From the NCBI RefSeq assembly GCF_026586795.1, contig NZ_JAPFGY010000027.1, positions 1 through 48,985 of the forward strand: a stretch of 48,985 nucleotides of DNA, written 5' to 3'. The notes under the pieces are model-generated. The model was given only the letters and a program-made list of their open reading frames with translations, was not told the DNA's origin and ran no database searches. Both the position numbers and the translations under genes were made by a program. Of this stretch, positions 20,489 to 27,949 are shown one piece after another. Positions within the stretch are counted from its first letter, which is position 1; every line of letters begins with the position of its first letter. Source of the DNA: Erythrobacter sp. WG. Its GTDB lineage: Bacteria > Pseudomonadota > Alphaproteobacteria > Sphingomonadales > Sphingomonadaceae.

Positions 20489-20791
20489 GTGATCGAAATC
20501 GAAGTCCAGAACGAGACCCACCAGACCCAGTCGCGGATCCGCTTCGCCGCGGTCCCGCGCATCGGCGAGGGCCTGCGCCTGCGCGAGCCGGACGGGATGT
20601 GGGCGAGCTATGACGTCCTCGACGTGTGGTACCAGAAGGCCGAATTCGGCGATGTCTGGATGCCCTACCTCCACGTCCGGGTAACGCCGGGCGAGGTCGT
20701 CGGCCTGCCCGATGCCGCCGAGGATCCCTATTCGGACGATTTCGCCGCCCAGGCCTATCAGCAGAGCTATGCCGCGATGGGGGGACGCTAG
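20489..20791 (+). CDS. Conserved-looking hypothetical protein (100 residues)
   Basis: A small soluble protein, acidic and rich in aromatic residues, beginning MIEIEVQNETHQTQ and predicted mostly beta-stranded up to residue 75. I do not recognise a family. The GTG start has a weak AAGGG site nine bases upstream. Its stop is two bases before the start of the receiver-domain protein, so the two are very likely co-translated and may work together in signalling. Codon use looks like that of its neighbours. Confidence 0.7.
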   Translation: MIEIEVQNETHQTQSRIRFAAVPRIGEGLRLREPDGMWASYDVLDVWYQKAEFGDVWMPYLHVRVTPGEVVGLPDAAEDPYSDDFAAQAYQQSYAAMGGR

Positions 20792-20793
20792 GG

Positions 20794-21426
20794 ATGCACA
20801 ACCTCATCAAGCGTCACACCGGCCCGCACCGCCGCTCGCCCGCCGGGCCGGGCGCCGACGGCAAGACCCTCGCCCAGAAGCTCGCCGAGAACGAGGCGCT
20901 GCTTGCCGCCGAGGCCGAAGCCGCCCGCGCCGCGACCGCCGCGCCAGCGCCCAAAGGCCCCGCCGCGCCGTCTTCCGATCCCGACGATACCGCCGCGATC
21001 GTCGCCGCCGCCAAGGCGATGCGCGACCGCTACGCCGGGCACGAGGCGCCTGCCGCCACCGCGAAGACCTGCCTCATCGTCGACGACAGCCGCGTGATCC
21101 GCAAGGTCGCCGCCAAGATCGCCGCCAGCCTCGGCTACGTGCCGATCGAGGCGCAGGACGGCCACGAGGCGCTCGCCCGCTGCAAGCAGGCCATGCCCGA
21201 TCTCGTGCTGACCGACTGGAACATGCCCGAGATGGACGGCATCGCCTTCGTCGAAAAGCTGCGCGCCATCCCCACCCCGCGCGAGCCGGTGGTGGTGTTC
21301 TGCACCTCGAACGGTGAGGCGCGGGACATCCACGAGGGCATCGCCGCAGGCGCCGACGATTACATCGTCAAGCCCTTCGACGAGGCGGCCCTGCGCGCCA
21401 AGCTGGAGAAGCTGGGGCGGGGGTGA
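20794..21426 (+). CDS. Response regulator with single receiver domain and disordered N-terminus
   Basis: A 210-residue protein with no DNA-binding domain. The first 85 residues are charged, then Ala/Pro-rich and probably disordered; residues 90-210 are a CheY-like receiver. Asp97 and Asp98 (VDDSR) are the metal-binding acidic pair, Asp141 (LTDWNMPEMDG) the phosphorylation site, Lys193 (IVKPFDE) the conserved lysine, and the Thr/Ser switch is in FCTSNGEA. It likely acts by protein-protein contact. No histidine kinase is nearby. It follows the 100-residue protein by two bases. Confidence 0.88.
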   Translation: MHNLIKRHTGPHRRSPAGPGADGKTLAQKLAENEALLAAEAEAARAATAAPAPKGPAAPSSDPDDTAAIVAAAKAMRDRYAGHEAPAATAKTCLIVDDSRVIRKVAAKIAASLGYVPIEAQDGHEALARCKQAMPDLVLTDWNMPEMDGIAFVEKLRAIPTPREPVVVFCTSNGEARDIHEGIAAGADDYIVKPFDEAALRAKLEKLGRG

Positions 21427-21449
21427 CCTCCGCCCGCGTCCTACCCATG

Positions 21450-21546
21450 CTCGTCACCCCAGCGAAAGCTGGGGCCCAGAGCTGATCGGCACCTCGTTTG
21501 CCGACGTGGCTCCACGTCGCCACAGGCCCCAGCTTTTGTCGCGATG
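21450..21546. repeat. Intergenic palindrome (CCCCAGC-GAAA-GCTGGGG type)
   Basis: The left half contains a perfect 7-base-pair stem CCCCAGC/GCTGGGG closed by a GAAA tetraloop; the right half (about 21523-21546) carries a degraded counterpart, so the element is a pair of half-hairpins. It lies between the response regulator and the lipoprotein gene and may act as a transcription-ending or RNA-stabilising structure. Only one copy was found in the window. Confidence 0.7.
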
Positions 21547-21642
21547 AAGGGTCGTATCGTCTCGTCGCAAGAGCCTCCACCCCGGTGGTCATCTGCTCCG
21601 GTCCGCGCTATCCCTGCACCCGATAGAGGAGGATGACGCCCG

Positions 21643-22059
21643 ATGATGATCGCCGAAGCCGGACCCGGAGCTGCGCTCCTCCTTGCCGCCATCCTCGCCG
21701 GCTGCTCCCCCGCCGCAGACACCCCCGCCGCACCCGAGGCCACCCCAACCGCCGCCGCGACCACCGCCGCCGCGGCGCCGTCCTACGCCGACTGGGTCGG
21801 CACCTGGACCGGGCCCGAGGGCCTGTTCGTCACCATCACCGATGCCGGGGAAGGGCGCTACACGCTCGCAATGCAGTCCGACCTCGACACCAAGGCGACC
21901 TACGCCGGCACCGCCACCGCCGACGGCATCGCCTTCGAGCAGGGCGGCACGCCCAAGCTGCTCAAAAAGGCCACCGGCGACGAGACCGGCCTCAAGTGGC
22001 TCGCCGGCAAACAGGACTGCCTGATGGTCGAGGAGGGCGTGGGCTTCTGCCGGGATTGA
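21643..22059 (+). CDS. Small predicted lipoprotein
   Basis: A 138-residue exported protein. Residues 1-20 form a hydrophobic signal with an LAG-Cys lipobox at about residues 18-21, followed by an Ala/Thr/Pro-rich linker (about 22-46) and a compact domain of about 90 residues starting YADWVGTWTGPEG, whose repeated beta-strands resemble small lipocalin-like or META-like lipoproteins. It has two more cysteines near the C-terminus (DCLMV and GFCRD) that could form a disulfide in the periplasm. Function unknown. The start ATG-ATG pair leaves one residue of ambiguity. Confidence 0.72.
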   Translation: MMIAEAGPGAALLLAAILAGCSPAADTPAAPEATPTAAATTAAAAPSYADWVGTWTGPEGLFVTITDAGEGRYTLAMQSDLDTKATYAGTATADGIAFEQGGTPKLLKKATGDETGLKWLAGKQDCLMVEEGVGFCRD

Positions 22060-22128
22060 GACGCGATTACGCCACCGCCTCGCGATGAAGCGGGCGACAG
22101 CGGCGCAGCGGATCGTCCACGGCGAGCC

Positions 22129-23268
22129 TCACTCGTCTTCGATGTCCGGATATTCCCATCGATAGGGGACCCCGGTTTCCCCGAGCACGAGGCGCACCAG
22201 ACGCGGGAAGGCACGCTCCGCCCTCACGTCGTTGGCGAGAATCACCACGCAGCGGCGGCGTTCCTCAAGGCAAACGAGCGTATTGGCGGTGGTGTCGTTG
22301 TGCCCGCCCTTGTACCACCCGGGGCCCTGTGGCCCGGAAAAGGCAATCACGCCCAGGCCGGCCAGCGCCTTCGGCCGTTCGGCTTCCGGGGCGTCCGGCA
22401 GGAGAGTGGGGAACTGCTGCCGGGTCGTGATCGGGAGCGTACCACCGGGAAAGAGACTGCGCCGATCGGAGGACAGCCCCTCAGCACGGACCATGAAGGC
22501 AGCCATGCGCGCCATGTCCGCGATGGTCGTATCCATCGATCCGGCAGCGCGCACACGGCTTCGCTCGTCATGGGCCTCGGCCCGGCCGTCCGCGTCCCAG
22601 CCATCGGCGAGGTTGCCGGCAAAGGCCGTCTGCCATCGCAGGCTCGTGCGCCTCATTCCGAGCGGCCGGAAAAAGCGGCGCTGCAGTTCCTCCTCGACGT
22701 CGAGGCCCATCCCCCGCTCCAGCGCGAACTGCAAGAGCATGATCCCTTCGCCCGAATAGGCATAGCGGGTGCCAGGATCGAAATGGATGCGCAGGCGCTT
22801 GTCCGGTTCGAGAAACGCGAAATTCGCAAAGCCCGTCGAATGGGTCAGGACCATGCGCGGCGTGATCGAGCGCCAGCGCTCATCCGTGGCGAGATCGCCC
22901 CAATTTCCGTAAGCCGCAAGATTGCCGTACGCGGGCAGCGGATCGGCAAGCAGGTTCGCGATCGGCCTGTCGAGATCGAGCTTTCCTTCGGCGGCGAGCT
23001 GCGCTGCAAGATACCCGAACACGGCCTTGGTGAGCGATGCGCCGTACATGACCGTATCGGCGGTAAGCGGATCGCCCGCCGTGTTGCGCACGCCGAACGT
23101 CCTGATGCTGACAATCGCCCCATCTTCGATGACGGCCACGGCGAGTCCGCGTGCGCCGGTTTGCGCCATCGCCGCAGGTACGGCCGCATCCAGCCGAGAC
23201 CCGGCATCATTCGCCATTGCCGAGCCCGCAAGAACCAGCGCCGCCAACGCACAGGCACCGTGACGCAA
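22129..23268 (-). CDS. Serine hydrolase, beta-lactamase/penicillin-binding-protein fold (exported)
   Basis: About 379 residues with an N-terminal signal peptide ending in SAMA. The catalytic SLTK (Ser-x-x-Lys) tetrad is in VMYGASLTKAVFG, the second motif is YSGEG (Tyr-x-Asn box with the Asn replaced), and near the C-terminus a GGHND stretch stands where many class C enzymes have a Lys/His-x-Gly box. Such proteins are esterases, peptidases or peptidoglycan-acting enzymes; a resistance role should not be assumed. The start is uncertain: TTG at 23268 gives a normal signal peptide and has AGGAG upstream but very close; GTG or ATG codons further upstream (up to 23451) give an overlong N-terminus. 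Its base composition is less GC-rich than its neighbours. Confidence 0.78.
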   Translation of the reverse strand: MRHGACALAALVLAGSAMANDAGSRLDAAVPAAMAQTGARGLAVAVIEDGAIVSIRTFGVRNTAGDPLTADTVMYGASLTKAVFGYLAAQLAAEGKLDLDRPIANLLADPLPAYGNLAAYGNWGDLATDERWRSITPRMVLTHSTGFANFAFLEPDKRLRIHFDPGTRYAYSGEGIMLLQFALERGMGLDVEEELQRRFFRPLGMRRTSLRWQTAFAGNLADGWDADGRAEAHDERSRVRAAGSMDTTIADMARMAAFMVRAEGLSSDRRSLFPGGTLPITTRQQFPTLLPDAPEAERPKALAGLGVIAFSGPQGPGWYKGGHNDTTANTLVCLEERRRCVVILANDVRAERAFPRLVRLVLGETGVPYRWEYPDIEDE

Positions 23269-23438
23269 TCTCCTCCATTTCGTCTTCCCTCCGGCTCCCC
23301 GGGCGAGGCCAGGCGCCCGATCCTGGGCATCTGGACAGCCCATGACATTCGCGCAAACCACCACTGGAAATCCTTTCGCCGCGAATTTGCCGTAAGGCCG
23401 GACGGCTTGCCCCTGCCGCACCGACCTGCAGGCGAGCC

Positions 23439-24365
23439 TCACCGCACCCAATCGAGCCCGATTTCCTCGAAGATCTCCCGGTCCTCGGCCCAGTTCTCCA
23501 GCACCTTGACGTGCAGGAACAGGTGGACCTTCACCCCCAGCACCTCGGCCAGTTCGGCGCGGGCGGCGGCGCCGATCGCCTTGATCTTGGAGCCGCCCTT
23601 GCCGAGCACGATCGCGCGCTGGTTGTCGCGCGTCACCACGATCTGCTGGTGGATCTCGACGCTGCCGTCGGGGCGCACCTCGTATCTCTCGGGCCGCACC
23701 GCGCTGTCGTAGGGCAGTTCCTCGTGGAGCTGCTGGTAGAGCTGTTCGCGGGTGATCTCGGCGGCGAGCAGGCGTTCGGAGGCGTCGGAGACCTGATCCT
23801 CCGGGTACATCCAGGCGCCCTCGGGCATTTGCCGGGCGAGGATGTCCTTCAGCTCGGGCACGCCTTCGCCGGTGAGGGCGGAGATGAAGAACACCTCGGC
23901 GAAATCGACCTTGCCGGTGAGCTCCTGCGCCAGCACCAGCAGCGGCTCCTTTTTGGCGCGGTCGACCTTGTTGAGGACGAGGATCTTGCGCTCGGGCCTT
24001 CCGCTGAGCGTTTCCAGCAGCGGCTCGAGTTCATGGCGGCGCTGCTTGATGGGATCGACCATCAGCAGCACCGCGTCCGCCGCCTCGGCACCCTCCCAAG
24101 CTGCACTCACCATCGCCCGGTCGAGGCGGCGGCGGGGCGCGAAGATGCCGGGGGTGTCGACGAGAATCATCTGCGTCGGCGCGCCGTCCACCTCGTGCAG
24201 CGCGATGCCGAGCATCCGCGCGCGGGTGGTCTGGGCCTTGGCGCTGGTGATCGCGACCTTCTGGCCGACGAGCGCGTTGACGAGGGTCGACTTGCCGGCG
24301 TTGGGCGCGCCGAGCACGGCGACGACGCCGCAGCGGGTGGGGGTGGGTTGCTCTTCGTTCATCAT
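23439..24365 (-). CDS. era: GTPase Era
   Basis: Essential GTPase that binds 16S rRNA and helps small-subunit maturation. 308 residues. G1 is GAPNAGKST near residue 19, the effector region follows with TTRARMLG, G3 is VDTPGIF, G4 is NKVD, and the C-terminal KH domain has VLGKGGSKIKAIG. It lies downstream of rnc on the same strand as in other alphaproteobacteria, but 235 bases apart rather than nearly touching, because a palindrome, a phased 11-bp array and a parS-like site sit in between. Confidence 0.96.
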   Translation of the reverse strand: MMNEEQPTPTRCGVVAVLGAPNAGKSTLVNALVGQKVAITSAKAQTTRARMLGIALHEVDGAPTQMILVDTPGIFAPRRRLDRAMVSAAWEGAEAADAVLLMVDPIKQRRHELEPLLETLSGRPERKILVLNKVDRAKKEPLLVLAQELTGKVDFAEVFFISALTGEGVPELKDILARQMPEGAWMYPEDQVSDASERLLAAEITREQLYQQLHEELPYDSAVRPERYEVRPDGSVEIHQQIVVTRDNQRAIVLGKGGSKIKAIGAAARAELAEVLGVKVHLFLHVKVLENWAEDREIFEEIGLDWVR

Positions 24366-24460
24366 ATCCGTTCGGGCTGAGCCTGTCGAAGCCCTGTACT
24401 TTCTTCACGCTGCTGTGTCCCGAAGAAAGGACAGTCCTTCGACAAGCTCAGGACGAACGC
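24366..24460. repeat. Half-hairpin palindrome, GAGCTTGTCGA-loop family, copy 2
   Basis: Begins CCGTTCG directly after the era start and ends GACGAACG. The left half has a GGGCT/AGCCC stem; the right half has GTCCT/AGGAC instead of GCCCT/AGGGC, a compensated change. The loops GAGCCTGTCGA and TCGACAAGCTC are near-complementary to each other. Its position immediately before era means it would be in the era leader RNA. Confidence 0.85.
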
Positions 24461-24483
24461 GGTGAGGGCTGGTTGAGGGGGAC

Positions 24484-24560
24484 AGACCTCGTGCAGACCG
24501 GCCCTAGACCGCTGTCACACCCCCTCCAGACCGCCTTCAGACCCCCTCCAGACCCGTCCC
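24484..24560. repeat. Helically phased 11-bp tandem array (AGACC units), seven units
   Basis: AGACC begins at 24484, 24495, 24506, 24528, 24539 and 24550, and ACACC at 24517, so seven units fall exactly 11 bases apart with variable bases between. One turn of DNA is about 10.5 bases, so all units face nearly the same side of the helix. The array ends eight bases before the parS-like palindrome. It lies outside genes, between rnc and era. Confidence 0.8.
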
Positions 24561-24567
24561 GGAGCGA

Positions 24568-24583
24568 TGTTTCACGTGAAACA
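24568..24583. other. parS: parS-like ParB binding site
   Basis: The 16-base perfect palindrome TGTTTCACGTGAAACA matches the widely conserved chromosomal parS consensus TGTTNCACGTGAAACA bound by ParB. A chance perfect match in under 50 kb is very unlikely. parS sites usually cluster near the replication origin, so the window is probably in the origin-proximal part of the chromosome; parA, parB and dnaA are not in the window. The site lies 18 bases past the rnc stop codon. Confidence 0.88.
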
Positions 24584-24600
24584 CCGGGCCGGTGGCGATG

Positions 24601-25287
24601 TCAGCCGAACCGCTCCATGAAAGCCTTGGCAGCGAGCCTTTCGGCCTCGCCCTTGCTGCTCGCGGTAGCCTCGGCATGGCCGACATTGCGGATCGATACC
24701 CGCACCGTGAAGCGCGCCGCATGGTCAGGGCCGGAGCGCTCGACCACCTCGTAAAGCGGAGGCGCACGGCGGTTGCCGGCGGCCCATTCCTGGAGCGCGC
24801 TCTTGGGGTGCTTGGCCTTGCCCTCGTCGCCCTCCAACTCCTTGTTCCACAAGCGATAGATCAGCGCCTGCGCGGTGTCGAAGCCGTGTTCGATGAAGCA
24901 CGCGCCGATCAGCGCCTCCATCACATCGCCCAGGATCTTGTCGCTGTCCGCCCCGCCATCGTCGCGCGCCTGCTTGCCGAGGCGGATGTGCTCCGGCAGG
25001 CCGATGGTGCGGGCGATCCGCGCGCAGGTCGCGCCGCTGACGAGGGCGTTAAGCCGCTGGGAAAGCTTGCCTTCCGGACCATCACCTGCGCGAAACAGCC
25101 AGGCCGCGACCGACAGGCCGAGCACCCGGTCGCCCAAGAACTCGAGCCGCTGGTAATCCGCGACCTCCGCGCCGGCGCCGTTGAAGCTGCCGTGGGTCAG
25201 CGCCTCGAGCCACGGCGCATCGCGCGCCGGGGCGAAGCCCTGCGCCTCGAGCCAGGCGCGCGCGGCGGGATCGAGCGTGAGGCTCAC
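24601..25287 (-). CDS. rnc: Ribonuclease III
   Basis: Double-strand-specific endoribonuclease processing rRNA precursors and some mRNAs. 228 residues. The signature ADYQRLEFLGDRVLG near residue 40 holds the catalytic acidic residues, with the second acidic site in DKILGDVMEALIGA; the C-terminal dsRNA-binding domain starts around residue 155 and includes the ASSKGEAERLAAK helix. The GTG start at 25287 overlaps the lepB stop codon by three bases, showing co-translation. A much longer open frame continues upstream in this frame but that is overlap with lepB and pgi and is not coding. Confidence 0.95.
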   Translation of the reverse strand: MSLTLDPAARAWLEAQGFAPARDAPWLEALTHGSFNGAGAEVADYQRLEFLGDRVLGLSVAAWLFRAGDGPEGKLSQRLNALVSGATCARIARTIGLPEHIRLGKQARDDGGADSDKILGDVMEALIGACFIEHGFDTAQALIYRLWNKELEGDEGKAKHPKSALQEWAAGNRRAPPLYEVVERSGPDHAARFTVRVSIRNVGHAEATASSKGEAERLAAKAFMERFG

Positions 25288-26120
25288 AACAGGTCTCCGA
25301 TCCGCTCCCACCGTGCGGCGGCGAACCACGAGACGGGGTTGAGCCAGTCCGCGCTCCCATCGGTCGACCAGACGATCAGCGCCGCGCGCCCGATCAGCCG
25401 GTCCTCGGAAACGAGGCCCACGCCCTGTCCCGCCTCGGCCGGGAAGCGGCTGTCCAGCGAGTTGTCGCGATTGTCGCCCATCACGAACAGGCGTCCGGGC
25501 GGCACGGTCACCTCGGCAAAACTGTCCGCCGGGGTCGGGCCGAAATCGAGCACATCGTAGGATCGCCCCTCGGGCAGGGTCTCGCGGAAGCGGGCATAGG
25601 CGCAGGCCTCGCCGTCTTCGCCGGTCGCCACCATCGTGCCGCCCCAGGCGCAGCCGGTGTTGGGCGAGAGCGGGATCAGGGCATCCTCGATCCGATCCCG
25701 GCGCACCGGCGCGCCGTTGAGCAGCACCTCGCCGCCGCGCACCGCCACCCGGTCGCCCGGCACCCCGATCACCCGTTTGATGTATTCGCGCCCGTCGACC
25801 GGGTGCTTGAAGATCACGGTGTCCCCGCGCTCCGGGCTTGCCGCGAACAGGCGTCCCTCGGGCAGCGGCAGGGCGAAGGGCAGCGAGTGGCGAGAGATAC
25901 CGTAGGGCCACTTGGCGGCGAGCAGGTAATCGCCCTTCATCAGCCGGGGCAGCATCGATTCCGAGGGGATCGAGAAGGGCGCGAAGGCGAGGATGCGGAA
26001 GGCGAGCACCGCCACCAGCAGCTTGACGAGAAATGCGGTGAAGCCGCCTCGCCGGTCGTCCGCGCGCCCGCCAGTTGCGGCCAACGGCGGGGGTTCGAGC
26101 GATTGGGTCTTTGCATCCAT
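25284..26120 (-). CDS. lepB: Signal peptidase I
   Basis: Membrane serine protease that removes signal peptides from exported proteins. 278 residues. One N-terminal membrane helix (about 30-47) is followed by the catalytic Ser55 in IPSESMLP and Lys115 in REYIKRVIGVPGD; the late GDNRDNSLDSR box is also conserved. The ATG at 26120 has GGAGG directly touching it, which is too close to work well, so the true start may be an upstream GTG adding a few residues. Starts divergently 49 bases from pgi; ends overlapping rnc. The lepB-rnc-era order is common in alphaproteobacteria. Confidence 0.94.
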   Translation of the reverse strand: MDAKTQSLEPPPLAATGGRADDRRGGFTAFLVKLLVAVLAFRILAFAPFSIPSESMLPRLMKGDYLLAAKWPYGISRHSLPFALPLPEGRLFAASPERGDTVIFKHPVDGREYIKRVIGVPGDRVAVRGGEVLLNGAPVRRDRIEDALIPLSPNTGCAWGGTMVATGEDGEACAYARFRETLPEGRSYDVLDFGPTPADSFAEVTVPPGRLFVMGDNRDNSLDSRFPAEAGQGVGLVSEDRLIGRAALIVWSTDGSADWLNPVSWFAAARWERIGDLL

Positions 26121-26169
26121 CCTCCGAGCCCTTACTCGCAGCCGCACACTTGCGCAAAGGGGAAGGGCA

Positions 26170-27726
26170 TTGCACCGAGACGCGGCAAACGGAGCACGGA
26201 TCGCGGCCATCCTGGAACAGTTGCGGGGCCTGCCGCAGGCGAGGCTGGCCGATCTCTTCGCCGCCGATCCGGCGCGCGCCGAAGCCATGACCCGGCGCAT
26301 CACCTGGCCGGTGGAGCCCGGTAGCGATGCCGAGACCGGGCTGCTCATCGACTTCGCCAAGACCCACCTGTCGGGCGAGGCGCTCACCGCCTTCGAGGCG
26401 CTTGCCGAGGCTTCCGGCTTCGCCGCGGCGCGGGCCGAGCTGTTCGGCGGCGGGATCGTCAACGTCACCGAAGGCCGCGCCGCCACCCACGGCGCTCTGC
26501 GCGGCAGCGGTACGGCGCCCCAGGTCGAGGAGGCCGAGGCCCTCCTCGCACGCATGGGGATGCTGGTCGAGGCGATCCACGAGGGCGCGCTGGGCGAGGT
26601 CAGGCACTGCATCGCGATCGGCATCGGCGGCTCGGCATTGGGCCCGGCGCTCGCCATCGATGCGCTGACCCGCGACCTGGCGCTGGTCGATGTCCATGTC
26701 GTCTCGAACATCGACGGGCTTGCGCTGGAAGCGGCGTTTCGCGCCTGCGATCCGGCGACGACGATCATCGCGGTCGCCTCCAAGACCTTCACCACCATCG
26801 AGACCATGACCAACGCCGCGAGCGCGCTGAAGTGGCTCCGCGAGAACGGTGTCGAGGACCCGCACGGGCAGGTCATCGCGCTCACCGCCGCGCCCGAGAA
26901 GGCGGTCGAATGGGGCGTCGACGAGACCCGCATCCTGCCCTTCCCGGAGAGCGTCGGCGGGCGCTATTCGCTGTTCTCGAGCATCGGCTTCCCGGTCGCG
27001 CTCGCGATCGGCATGGACGATTTCCGCGCGATGCTGGCCGGTGCCAAGGCGGTCGACGATCACTTCCGCGCCGCCGAGGGGCGGGAGAACGCCCCGCTGC
27101 TCGCCGCTTTCGCCGACCAGTACTACACCCGCCTTCGCGGCTGTCAGACCCGCGCGGTCTTCGCCTATGACGAGCGGCTGAAGCTGCTCCCGGACTATCT
27201 CCAGCAGCTCGAGATGGAATCGAACGGCAAGAGCGTGACGAGGGAGGGCGCCCCCGTCGATGGCCCCACGGCGGCCATTACCTGGGGCGGGGTGGGCACC
27301 GACGCGCAGCACGCGGTGTTCCAGCTGCTCCACCAGGGCACGCATCTCGTCCCGGTCGACTTCATCGCCAGCATCGCGCCGGGCGACGATCTCGATCCGG
27401 CGCATCACCGCATCCTCCTGATGAACTGCCTCGCGCAAGGCGCGGCTCTGATGGCTGGCAAGCCATCGGACGATCCGGCGCGCGCCTACCCCGGCGACCG
27501 GCCCTCGACGACCTTCCTCGTCGAGGACTGCGACGCGGCGGCGCTCGGCGCGCTGATCGCCTTCCACGAACACCGCACCTTCGCCAATGCCGTGCTGATG
27601 GGCATCAACCCCTTTGACCAGTTCGGCGTCGAACTCGGCAAGGCCATCGCCAAGCAGATCGAGAGCGGGGAGGGCGACTTCGACCCGAGCACCAAGGCGC
27701 TGATGGCGGTGGCGGGGCTTGGGTGA
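26170..27726 (+). CDS. pgi: Glucose-6-phosphate isomerase
   Basis: Interconverts glucose 6-phosphate and fructose 6-phosphate. 518 residues from a TTG start with a strong AGGGGAAGGG ribosome site four bases upstream; an open frame continues upstream without a better start. Recognisable sites are AIGIGGSALGP near residue 157, the SKTFTTIET phosphate-binding loop near 205, GGRYSLFSSIG near 262, the catalytic Glu region MESNGKSV, and the C-terminal HQGTHLVPVDF and FDQFGVELGK segments. Divergent from lepB with only 49 bases between starts, so promoters overlap. Confidence 0.95.
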   Translation: MHRDAANGARIAAILEQLRGLPQARLADLFAADPARAEAMTRRITWPVEPGSDAETGLLIDFAKTHLSGEALTAFEALAEASGFAAARAELFGGGIVNVTEGRAATHGALRGSGTAPQVEEAEALLARMGMLVEAIHEGALGEVRHCIAIGIGGSALGPALAIDALTRDLALVDVHVVSNIDGLALEAAFRACDPATTIIAVASKTFTTIETMTNAASALKWLRENGVEDPHGQVIALTAAPEKAVEWGVDETRILPFPESVGGRYSLFSSIGFPVALAIGMDDFRAMLAGAKAVDDHFRAAEGRENAPLLAAFADQYYTRLRGCQTRAVFAYDERLKLLPDYLQQLEMESNGKSVTREGAPVDGPTAAITWGGVGTDAQHAVFQLLHQGTHLVPVDFIASIAPGDDLDPAHHRILLMNCLAQGAALMAGKPSDDPARAYPGDRPSTTFLVEDCDAAALGALIAFHEHRTFANAVLMGINPFDQFGVELGKAIAKQIESGEGDFDPSTKALMAVAGLG

Positions 27727-27738
27727 GCGCGTAATCAA

Positions 27739-27768
27739 TTGACATTCGGGTGGCGGGTCCCCACATGG
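27739..27768 (+). promoter_or_regulatory. Candidate promoter for the DEAD-box helicase
   Basis: A perfect TTGACA -35 box lies at 27739-27744; the -10 region 17-18 bases on (CACATG) is weak. If used, it gives a leader of about 170 bases in front of the helicase ATG at 27950. Long leaders are common for cold-induced RNA helicase genes elsewhere, but no conserved leader motif was recognised here. The remaining leader (to 27949) shows no gene. Confidence 0.35.
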
Positions 27769-27949
27769 CCGTCATCGAAGCGCGCTAGCCATGCGTGAAG
27801 CGGCGGAATTCTGAAAGCATCCGCCCCGGCCGCGCTTCGGTCTTTCCCAAGGACTTCCCTTTTCACGCGGGCGGTTTCAACCCCCGCGCCGCGCGTGTGC
27901 CGTCCGCATCGGACAGGCCAGCGCGCGTCGCACCTATTGCGAGTATCAC

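Noticed and set aside
24601..27738. A 1045-codon open frame continuing from rnc across lepB and pgi
   Set aside because: It is the noncoding frame of lepB and the antisense of pgi; only the rnc part carries recognisable protein sequence.
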